The notes under the pieces were generated by a model, which did not search any database, was not told the DNA's origin, and saw only the letters and a program-made list of their open reading frames with translations. From DATMNI01 sp035570275 (GTDB lineage Bacteria; Acidobacteriota; Terriglobia; Bryobacterales; Bryobacteraceae): 7,230 nucleotides of DNA. The stretch spans positions 1-7,230 of the forward strand of contig DATMNI010000098.1 of assembly GCA_035570275.1 (NCBI GenBank). The letters run 5' to 3'. Below, piece by piece: positions 1 to 4,446 of this stretch. A program made the translations under genes and the position numbers. The number at the start of each line of letters is the position of its first letter. Positions within the stretch are counted from its first letter, which is position 1.

Positions 1-64
1 CGGCCTGCTTGCGGGGCGGCTGCTCAGGGATCTCGATCAAGGCTGGCTGGCAGGGGGCATCCAT
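1..64 (-). CDS. 5' end of an unidentified gene, cut by the window edge
   Basis: An ATG at 64-62 opens a frame that stays open to the left edge and encodes MDAPCQPALIEIPEQPPRKQ and a little more. I do not recognise the protein. A gene start is suggested by the promoter-like CATACT hexamer six bases upstream of the ATG, the same geometry as at two other starts in this window. The second ATG at 60-58 stops after seven codons, so the first is the better choice. There is no usable Shine-Dalgarno: AGAGG touches the ATG. The same frame is open upstream through the toxin-antitoxin remnants to about 550, so these codons could instead be the tail of that chimeric frame. The call rests mainly on the promoter. 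Confidence 0.35.
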   Translation of the reverse strand, partial: MDAPCQPALIEIPEQPPRKQA

Positions 65-70
65 ACCTCT

Positions 71-104
71 AGTATGGAGCAAGTACTCCAAAATGAAAAG
101 TACT
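71..104 (-). promoter_or_regulatory. Candidate promoter with two AGTACT boxes
   Basis: On the minus strand a TTTTCA (99-94) is followed after 17 bases by CATACT (76-71), and the ATG of the left-edge gene follows after six more. Initiation would fall at or next to the A of the ATG. Two copies of the palindrome AGTACT lie at 82-87, inside the spacer, and 99-104, at the upstream edge of the -35. They are 17 bp apart centre to centre. Paired palindromic boxes over a core promoter suggest a repressor operator. The regulator is not in the window and its family is not known from the sequence. Confidence 0.4.
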
Positions 105-148
105 TTGTTATTACAAGAGCAGAATTTTTCACAGCTTCTCAGGGAGCG

Positions 149-361
149 GTAGAATTGACCGGCCCGCTTCAGGAACGAATCGACCTCAAACCGATTCTTG
201 AGGTCAAGCAATTGCCGGATCTGCCAGCCAGTCAGGTTGCCGGACCGGTAGCCTTCGCTGGCAAATGCTTCCAACATTCTGGGGCCGATATCGCCGGAAC
301 GCTTCTGGATTTGCCCGGCAATGTCGTCTGGCAGTTCAACCGTGATTGGCTCTTGTCGTCT
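149..361 (-). pseudogene. UPF0175-family antitoxin remnant
   Basis: The minus-strand frame from 346 reads ITVELPDDIAGQ, then LEAFASEGYRSGNLT, a QIRQLL segment, and RFEVDSFLKRAGQFY ending near 149. This order (VELPDD start, EGYRSG-LT, Q-RQLL, RFEV--FLK) is the UPF0175 small DNA-binding antitoxin pattern, usually about 80-95 residues and paired with a PIN-domain toxin. No start codon exists in this frame near the expected N-terminus. The ATG at 369-367 is in another frame and stops after ten codons. After FY the expected acidic tail is missing and the frame runs on into unrelated sequence. Upstream it is fused in frame to a VapC remnant. I infer a dead gene. The family call is from memory of the motif. 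Confidence 0.65.
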
Positions 362-373
362 GGCGCATCCTGT

Positions 374-627
374 CGCGCGGAGTTGCCCGTACTGTTGCGC
401 TGCTTCTGAATCCCACGGCAGAATCGTCATCCGCATCAGGAATTCATTGACGACCGTCTGCAAGTGCGTCGCGTCAGGCCGCCGCTCCACTCCATAGCGC
501 AGTTCACGCTCGGTGACCGTGGAGATTGAGACCTGTGCCGTCGGGACTTTTCACTAGCCGGTGACGAACAGCGCAAATGTTGCCCTTTTATGATGTAGCT
601 GGCGGTCTTGGTGTCCAAGAGATACCG
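374..627 (-). pseudogene. vapC: VapC-type PIN-domain toxin, frameshifted and 3'-truncated
   Basis: VapC toxins are PIN-domain ribonucleases. Three pieces in three frames reassemble the N-terminal two thirds of one. From 627 the frame reads RYLLDTKTASYIIKGQH, with the first metal-binding Asp in LLDT. A shift near 577 gives CAVRHRLVK. A shift near 550 leads to KVPTAQVSISTVTERELRYG, carrying the second acidic residue of TE-ELRYG, then NEFLMRMTILPWDSEAAQQ and YGQLRA, ending at 374. The usual C-terminal part with the third Asp (the LD-LIAAHA region) is absent, and UPF0175 sequence follows directly. The codon before RYLL is not a start, so the initiator is lost too. It lies just downstream of the vapB remnant, as expected for a vapBC operon. 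It cannot be functional as drawn. Confidence 0.75.
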
Positions 628-635
628 GCTGGCCG

Positions 636-816
636 TCAGAAGAGATCGCGTGTTTGCGGTCTGGTATCGGCCCGATCGGAGAGGAAATCATCCGGCACAA
701 GGGCTTGTTCGGTGAGTTGAAAAAAAACTCTCCCAAGATTCCGGCCGTCGCGACAAGGTCACATCTCCGGTCGTGGGGTCTTGCCGGATAAACACCTCGC
801 TGCCTACGCCGGTCAT
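636..816 (-). pseudogene. vapB: VapB (AbrB/MazE-like) antitoxin remnant
   Basis: From 801 the minus strand reads SEVFIRQDPTTGDVTLSRR, then PESWESFF. After removing one T it continues QLTEQALVPDDFLSDR and ends in TRDLF plus stop at 638-636. The EVFIR-DP-TGDV-LS-RP-SW--FF pattern and the RDLF end are typical of the C-terminal half of AbrB-fold VapB antitoxins that precede VapC. The N-terminal half, which forms the DNA-binding AbrB dimer, is missing. The frame breaks at a run of eight Ts (plus-strand A8, 720-727), where seven would restore it. The stop lies nine bases before the vapC remnant, the spacing of a real vapBC pair. The sequence upstream merges into the 3' repeat of the substrate-binding protein gene, which may mark the insertion or deletion edge. 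Confidence 0.65.
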
Positions 817-830
817 CAGGGATGCCCCAG

Positions 831-865
831 TCAGTTCATCGTTCTAGTTCATCGTTTTAGTTCAT
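831..865 (-). repeat. 13-bp tandem repeat carrying three different stop codons
   Basis: On the minus strand the end of the substrate-binding protein gene reads ATGAACTAAAACG, ATGAACTAGAACG, then ATGAACTGA. The period is exactly 13 bp. The three stops are TAA (859-857, the gene's own), TAG (846-844) and TGA (833-831). Because 13 is one more than a multiple of three, each stop lies in a different reading frame, so the array terminates translation in all three. Confidence 0.9.
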
Positions 866-1837
866 TCCAGGCACCGTAAACTTCTGGTACATCTGCGCCG
901 CGTTATCCGGGGTCACCATCACCGGCTCCAGCACGTAGTCCTTTTCCGGCTTGAATCCAGGCTGGTGCAGAATCTTGTCGGCGATCTCCACGCTCTTGTC
1001 CACGCATAGCGGATACACGAACGTGGCCGCCAGAATCCCGTCCATCACCTTTTTGATGCCGCCGGCGGGCCCGCCCAAGCCGTCCACGCCAACGAAAATC
1101 ATTTCCTTCTCGCGCCCCAGTTCCTTGGCCGCCAGATAAGCGCCGATGGCCATCGGGTCGTTATGCCCGTATACCACGTCGATCTGTGGTTCCGTCCGCA
1201 GCACCTCCGTCATCCGGTCCTTGGCTTTGGCCTGAATCCAATCCGCCACCGGGCCGGCTACAATCTTGATCTCCGGGTACTGGTCGAAGATTTCCCTGGC
1301 GCCACGGTCGCGGTTGATCTCGCCCTCCACGCCCAGCAGTCCGCGCATGGCTACCACTTTGCCTTTCGGCTTGCCATACTTTTTCGTCAACTGGTCCACC
1401 ATGAACCGGCCCGCCAGCCGGCCGATCGCCAGGTTGTCGCTGTGTACGTAAGACGTATAGTTCGGCTGCAGGATGTCGCGCTCCAGGCAAATCACCGGAA
1501 TCCCAGCCTCCACTGCCTGCCCCATCACCGCCGTCAACGCCGCCCGCTCGTTGGGCGCCACAATCAGCAGATCCGGCTTCTGGCGGATAAACGTTTCCAC
1601 TTGCGCCGCCTGCCTGCTGTTGTCCTGCTGCGCGTCGGCGATCACCAGTTTCACATCGGGAAACTGGGCGAAGAGTTTGGCCATGAAGGCGTTTTGCGTG
1701 GCGCGGTAAGGCTCCGCGTTGTTGGCCTGGCTGAATGCCACCACCAGTTGTTTCCTGGCGCCGCCGCCGCAGTCCGCCAACAGCATGGCCCCAGCCAGGC
1801 CCAGCGTCAGGCAAAGTGTGGTCGGGATTGGCCGCAT
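857..1837 (-). CDS. Sugar-type ABC transporter substrate-binding protein
   Basis: The 326-residue product fits the Peripla_BP_4 / ribose-galactofuranose (YtfQ-like) family of type I periplasmic binding proteins that deliver a sugar or similar solute to an ABC permease. Residues 1-22 form a signal peptide ending LLADC at Cys23, followed by Gly residues, so a lipoprotein is likely, although Asp just before the Cys departs from the usual Gly/Ala/Ser. The mature part opens LVVAFSQANNAEPYR. It continues with ADAQQDNSRQAAQVETFI, a PDLLIVAP strand, GIPVICLERD, a VHSDNLAIGRLAGR segment, YGHNDPMAIGAYLAAKELG and FVGVDGLGGP, the family order for both lobes and the hinge. The ATG is 48 bases after the lpxC stop and has no Shine-Dalgarno. 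No permease or ATPase gene is in the window, so the transported solute cannot be assigned. Co-transcription with lpxC is inferred from the spacing. Confidence 0.9.
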   Translation of the reverse strand: MRPIPTTLCLTLGLAGAMLLADCGGGARKQLVVAFSQANNAEPYRATQNAFMAKLFAQFPDVKLVIADAQQDNSRQAAQVETFIRQKPDLLIVAPNERAALTAVMGQAVEAGIPVICLERDILQPNYTSYVHSDNLAIGRLAGRFMVDQLTKKYGKPKGKVVAMRGLLGVEGEINRDRGAREIFDQYPEIKIVAGPVADWIQAKAKDRMTEVLRTEPQIDVVYGHNDPMAIGAYLAAKELGREKEMIFVGVDGLGGPAGGIKKVMDGILAATFVYPLCVDKSVEIADKILHQPGFKPEKDYVLEPVMVTPDNAAQMYQKFTVPGMN

Positions 1838-1844
1838 CGTTATG

Positions 1845-1897
1845 TCTACGACACCAGTCTACGATACCGGTCTAAGAAACCAGTTCTACGACACCAG
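1845..1897 (-). repeat. Four 13-bp tandem units at the lpxC stop codon
   Basis: On the minus strand the last lpxC codons are CTGGTGTCGTAGA, and this 13-mer recurs three more times with changes, in order CTGGTTTCTTAGA, CCGGTATCGTAGA and CTGGTGTCGTAGA. Plus-strand units are 1845-1857, 1858-1870, 1871-1883 and 1885-1897, with one extra base at 1884. Each unit keeps a TAG, giving stops in all three frames. The array fills nearly the whole gap to the next gene, ending seven bases before its ATG. Confidence 0.88.
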
Positions 1898-2773
1898 GGC
1901 CTGTGTCACTCGCGAGGCCAACTGGTCGAACGTGATGATCTCGTACAGGCTCGGGTCGCTCATGATGCGCGCCACCAGCGCCGCGTGCATGGCATGGCCC
2001 GCCCGCTCCGCGATCACGTGCCCCAGCAGCGGCCGGCCCAGCAGCGCCAGGTCCCCAATCAGGTCCAGCGCCTTGTGGCGGCAGCACTCATCGGGGGCAC
2101 GCAAGCCGCCCGGGTTCAACACGCCGGTCGGGGTGAAGCAGACCGCGTTTTCAAGCGTCGCGCCGCGAATCAGACCCATGTCGCGCATCTGGTCCAGGTC
2201 AGTTTCCCAGCCGAACGTGCGCGCAAAAGCGATCTCGCTGGCGAAGCGCTCGGGTGTCACGTCCAGTTCCAGACACTGCCGGCCCACCGGCGCCGGATAA
2301 TCGGTGTCGCAGGTCAGGCGGAAACTTTCGTCGGGGAGAATGCTGATCCGCTTGCCCTTGTCTTCCACCGTAATCGGCCGGCGAATGCGCAGATAGCGCC
2401 GCTTCCGCCGGTATTGCCGGATGCCCGCCTGCTCAATCAGCCTCACGAACGGAAGTCCGCTGCCGTCCAGAATCGGCACCTCCAGGTTGTCAATCTCCAC
2501 GTAGGCGTTGTCAATCCCCATCGAATAGAAAACGCTGAGCAAGTGCTCGGTAGTGGAGATCAGCACGCCCTGGCGCATCAAACTGGTCGCGTAGCTGACC
2601 CGCGCCACGTGGCGCCAACTGGCCGGGATGGTGAAATTGTCGAGGTCGGTCCTGACGAAGACGATGCCGGTCGAGACAGGCGCCGGGAGGATTCGAATCC
2701 GCACCTGGACGCCGCTATGCAGCCCTACCCCCGCGGCTTCCACCGGCCGATGCAGCGTGGTCTCAAAACGCAA
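1886..2773 (-). CDS. lpxC: UDP-3-O-acyl-N-acetylglucosamine deacetylase (lipid A synthesis)
   Basis: LpxC removes the acetyl group from UDP-3-O-acyl-GlcNAc, the committed zinc-dependent step of lipid A synthesis in the cytoplasm. The product has 295 residues from this start (E. coli has about 305). It carries VGLHSG near the N-terminus, TTEHLLS with a zinc His (77), the LDGSGLPFV loop, RTFGWETDL, and DECCRHKALDLIGD with zinc ligands His233 and Asp237. GHVIAERAGH supplies the catalytic His260. No key residue is missing. I chose the TTG at 2773 because GGAG lies seven bases upstream. A TTG at 2788 would add five residues but has no Shine-Dalgarno. An ATG at 2801 with a strong AGGAG is one base out of frame. 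The gene stands apart from the usual lpxD-fabZ-lpxA neighbours and is followed by the substrate-binding protein gene. Confidence 0.95.
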   Translation of the reverse strand: MRFETTLHRPVEAAGVGLHSGVQVRIRILPAPVSTGIVFVRTDLDNFTIPASWRHVARVSYATSLMRQGVLISTTEHLLSVFYSMGIDNAYVEIDNLEVPILDGSGLPFVRLIEQAGIRQYRRKRRYLRIRRPITVEDKGKRISILPDESFRLTCDTDYPAPVGRQCLELDVTPERFASEIAFARTFGWETDLDQMRDMGLIRGATLENAVCFTPTGVLNPGGLRAPDECCRHKALDLIGDLALLGRPLLGHVIAERAGHAMHAALVARIMSDPSLYEIITFDQLASRVTQALVS

Positions 2774-2801
2774 GGCTCTGCTCCGCAATTGGGTACGACA
2801 T
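2763..2801 (-). other. 12-codon ORF with strong RBS overlapping the lpxC start
   Basis: An ATG at 2801 is preceded by AGGAG (2811-2807) with a five-base spacer, the best ribosome-binding site in the region. Its frame encodes MSYPIAEQSLAF and stops at TGA (2765-2763), overlapping the first codons of lpxC in another frame. Skipping one base of the T4 run before that stop would read on as LAF-ETTLHRPVE, the lpxC frame. It could be a leader peptide coupled to lpxC, a +1 frameshift site, or the true lpxC start broken by an indel. Confidence 0.4.
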
Positions 2802-2811
2802 GATTACTCCT

Positions 2812-2840
2812 ATTACAGCAACTCCCGAAATCAAGTTCAA
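2812..2840 (-). promoter_or_regulatory. Candidate lpxC promoter
   Basis: TTGAAC (2840-2835) and TGTAAT (2817-2812) are separated by 17 bases. The -10 matches five of six consensus positions. Transcription would start near 2805, only a few bases before the ATG at 2801 and about 32 bases before the TTG at 2773. This would place AGGAG (2811-2807) outside the mRNA and favour the downstream TTG, unless another promoter upstream is used. Confidence 0.45.
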
Positions 2841-2870
2841 TTGTTTGATGCAAAAGGACTTGGGAAAGTT

Positions 2871-2913
2871 ACTGTGTGGCCGCAAAGCCACAGTTGGAAG
2901 GCGGTACTGTGGC
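2871..2913 (-). repeat. Inverted repeats between DUF2239 and lpxC
   Basis: GCCACAGT (2887-2894) and ACTGTGGC (2906-2913) form a perfect 8-bp stem with an 11-base loop. A third element, ACTGTGTGGC at 2871-2880, can also pair with the middle arm apart from a two-base bulge. The hairpin lies about 30 bases after the DUF2239 stop. It lacks a following T tract, so it is at best a weak terminator. The rest of the 155-base gap holds only the lpxC promoter. Confidence 0.45.
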
Positions 2914-2943
2914 GAAAATGCGGCAGGTTGTTAACGCAAATTG

Positions 2944-3528
2944 TTACGTTGCGTTGCCCTCCCCAAACGCGTCCCGAGCCATCCGGCAGGCGTGCTGTCG
3001 GATATCCTGAGGCCACTCGCCGATCAACTCCTCGAACTGGCCCCGGTTGGCCCTATACAAGGCGCGGCTTGCCTCCTCGTAGTTGGGAAGGTTGCCTCCC
3101 ATGGCGGAAAGGAACCGGCCCGTAGACTCCATGGCCCGCCGCGCCCGCTGCTCGCCGGGATCCCGTTTGCCGGCTTGGTCCACCAGCCGCCGCAACGCCG
3201 CCGAGGCGCCGTTTGGTTGCCGTTCCAGCCACTCCCAGTGGGTCGGAAGCAGCGAGACTTCACGGGAAACCACGCCCAATTTCGGGCGGCCCGGCCCCAC
3301 CCGCGGCGCCGATGGCACTGGCGTTGGTGCTGCGCGAGCGATGACTTCGGCCAGCGTGCCCCTCAGGTCGAAATCCACCTGGCGGCCGCTCTCATCGTCG
3401 AAAATCAGTACCAAGCCGTTTTCGCCCCCGTCAAACCCGGTTTTCAGCACGGGCAGCATGGTTTCCAGGGGCCCTGAGGTAATCCGCGCTTCGCCAAGGA
3501 AGGCAGTGTAGTTCCGTGTCTCATTCAT
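2944..3528 (-). CDS. DUF2239 family protein, function unknown
   Basis: This 194-residue soluble protein has no signal peptide or membrane segment. The N-terminal part (about 1-65) includes a DDESGRQVDFDLRGT stretch. A Pro/Ala linker (66-76) leads to the hallmark segment GPGRPKLGVVSREVSLLPTH, then WEWL and NGASAALRRLVDQA. The C-terminal part contains a FLSAMGGNLPNYEEASRALY segment. The GRPKLGV-REV-LLP-HWEWL core and the total length fit DUF2239, a family of unknown function. The ATG at 3528 is chosen because a near-consensus promoter ends six bases upstream, predicting a leaderless mRNA. No Shine-Dalgarno is present. A second TAA lies exactly 13 bases after the stop, with a shared TAACAA core. 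It appears to be transcribed on its own. Confidence 0.88.
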   Translation of the reverse strand: MNETRNYTAFLGEARITSGPLETMLPVLKTGFDGGENGLVLIFDDESGRQVDFDLRGTLAEVIARAAPTPVPSAPRVGPGRPKLGVVSREVSLLPTHWEWLERQPNGASAALRRLVDQAGKRDPGEQRARRAMESTGRFLSAMGGNLPNYEEASRALYRANRGQFEELIGEWPQDIRQHACRMARDAFGEGNAT

Positions 3529-3533
3529 GGATC

Positions 3534-3581
3534 AATTTTACCCGGATAATATACTCCTGTCAATATCTGCCGGGTAAAATT
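3534..3581 (-). promoter_or_regulatory. Strong DUF2239 promoter flanked by a perfect 12-bp inverted repeat
   Basis: The minus strand has TTGACA (3563-3558), a 17-base spacer and TAAAAT (3540-3535), one mismatch from consensus over both boxes. The ATG follows six bases later, so initiation is expected at or next to the A of the start codon. The segments at 3534-3545 (AATTTTACCCGG) and 3570-3581 (CCGGGTAAAATT) are exact reverse complements, 36 bp apart. One arm covers the whole -10 box and the other lies just upstream of the -35. This arrangement suggests an operator bound at two sites. The cognate regulator is unknown. Confidence 0.7.
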
Positions 3582-3593
3582 ATTTCTGGAGCC

Positions 3594-3621
3594 GCTGCAT
3601 GCCAAAGGCTGCATGCCAAAG
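3594..3621. repeat. Perfect 14-bp tandem duplication
   Basis: GCTGCATGCCAAAG occurs twice back to back at 3594-3607 and 3608-3621. It lies between the DUF2239 promoter and the end of the DUF5615 remnant and has no coding role that I can see. It is probably a local slippage duplication. Confidence 0.85.
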
Positions 3622-3632
3622 GACGAGTGTTG

Positions 3633-3859
3633 CTAACGAAGCGGCAGATATCGGACTTGCCCCTCCCACTCGTCATGAGCGCTGCATTCTGTCAGAAGCG
3701 TAATGTCGTCGATGGCCTGACGGATCGCAACCCCGCGGGTGAATCCGGTCATGTTCGGCCGCCCAGGCGAGAAGCGTCTCATAGGTCAATGTTGGGGATG
3801 CTGCGGTGTAGCGCGCGGACAATATCGTGGTTGAAGTTCTCGTCCGCCAGCCAGCGCAA
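3633..3859 (-). pseudogene. DUF5615 PIN-like toxin remnant, with two internal losses
   Basis: DUF5615 proteins are PIN-like presumed nucleases of about 115 residues encoded directly after DUF433 antitoxins. A TTG at 3859, just after the DUF433 stop, starts MRWLADENFNHDIVRALHRS and IPNIDL, then stops at 3781-3779. A second frame gives ETLLAWAAEHDRI. A third gives GVAIRQAIDDITLLTECSAH, then DEWEGQVRYLPLR and a stop at 3635-3633. All three are in family order and match its conserved blocks (LADENFN--I, LAWAAEH-R, QAI-DI-LL-ECS, EWEGQV-YLPL). About 13 residues between the first two blocks and about 30 between the last two, including the expected THD region, are missing. Only 227 bases remain of about 350. 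The toxin is therefore dead while the antitoxin upstream is intact. Confidence 0.8.
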
Positions 3860-3861
3860 AG

Positions 3862-4188
3862 CTAGCTCCGGCGGCGGGCAAGAAGGCGGTCCCGGATGCC
3901 GTCGGGCGGCCAATTCGATTCGTTGGCGCGTTTGGTCTCGTCGATGTCCCGCTGCCGGCGCGCGAAATAGGAACCTAGCTCAGTCGAGTGCCGCAGGTAG
4001 TATCCAATCACCTGATAGACGTCAGCTAGCGCTACGGACGGATACTGTTGAGCGATCTCTTCCGCCGTCGCACCATCGGTGAAAGCCTCCACCAATGTCT
4101 CCAATGTCACCCGGGTGCCACGTACCCGTCTGACCCCGTCGGTTCCCTCTACGAGGGGTGGAGGCTCAGCCGTGAGCGCGTTCGCCAT
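3862..4188 (-). CDS. DUF433 family antitoxin-like protein
   Basis: The product has 108 residues. The DUF433 domain, a small helix-turn-helix fold, spans about residues 12-75: VRRVRGTRVTLETLVEAFTD, GATAEEIAQQYPSVALADVY and QVIGYYLRHSTELGSYF, followed by a charged tail. DUF433 proteins are usually encoded directly before DUF5615 PIN-like proteins and are taken to be their antitoxins and repressors. The expected partner lies immediately downstream, three bases away from this stop, but is destroyed. The ATG at 4188 has GGGAG about ten bases upstream, one of the few Shine-Dalgarno sites in the window. The frame shows no damage. The gene may still bind DNA, or simply not have decayed yet. Confidence 0.85.
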   Translation of the reverse strand: MANALTAEPPPLVEGTDGVRRVRGTRVTLETLVEAFTDGATAEEIAQQYPSVALADVYQVIGYYLRHSTELGSYFARRQRDIDETKRANESNWPPDGIRDRLLARRRS

Positions 4189-4252
4189 AGTATCGTCTCT
4201 CCCAGCCTAGCTTACCTTAGCGAACGCCGGCCAGTTGCCGCTCCCATGCGTC

Positions 4253-4277
4253 CCATGCTGCCCCGGCGCTACACATG
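4253..4277 (+). repeat. Upstream copy of the polA start-region element
   Basis: Positions 4253-4271 match 4447-4465, just upstream of the polA ATG, at 17 of 19 bases, including an 11-base identical core CCCCGGCGCTA. Both copies are followed within two or three bases by an ATG (4275 here, 4468 at polA). This copy's ATG opens a frame that overlaps polA out of phase and resembles no protein. It looks like a duplication split by about 190 bases. Confidence 0.6.
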
Positions 4278-4307
4278 AGCCTATCCGATAATCTTGTTTC
4301 ATTCCAC

Positions 4308-4409
4308 TCAGCACCCGCTGAAGACCCTGCTGATCGGGCCTGCAATACATCTCCCGTTCGGCGGCTTATAGGAATTGGCCAGGCAGACGATCGTTTTCTT
4401 GTACGGCAC
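4308..4409 (-). pseudogene. N-terminal remnant of a dual-OB-domain protein
   Basis: A GTG at 4409 opens a 33-codon frame, MPYKKTIVCLANSYKPPNGR followed by CIAGPI, which stops at 4310-4308. The KKTIVCLANS-K--GRCIAG start is one I associate with dual OB domain-containing proteins, which run to a few hundred residues with GRCIAG near residue 20. Here the likeness ends directly after GRCIAG and the frame closes nine codons later. No further parts of the family are seen toward 4189. I infer a leftover 5' fragment between the polA start and its duplicated copy. The family call is from memory, and the short length limits certainty. Confidence 0.45.
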
Positions 4410-4446
4410 TCAGTCCACATCCGTCACATCTATTTTCGTATTTTTG

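Noticed and set aside
74..409. Plus-strand 111-codon ORF starting MEQVLQ
   Set aside because: It is antisense to the UPF0175 and VapC remnants, which show real family motifs on the minus strand. Its own translation has no recognisable pattern.
831..1897. CRISPR-like arrays
   Set aside because: The repeats are 13-bp head-to-tail units without spacers and are tied to stop codons.
1163..2803. Plus-strand 546-codon ORF across the substrate-binding protein gene and lpxC
   Set aside because: It is a high-GC antisense shadow of two certain genes, rich in Arg, His and Gln, with no domain likeness.
2887..2913. Rho-independent terminator for DUF2239
   Set aside because: The stem is only 8 bp with an 11-base loop and no T tract follows on the minus strand.
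3529..3632. Insertion-sequence ends suggested by the 12-bp inverted repeat
   Set aside because: Only 24 bases lie between the arms, with no transposase and no flanking target duplication. Overlap with a near-consensus promoter makes an operator the better reading.
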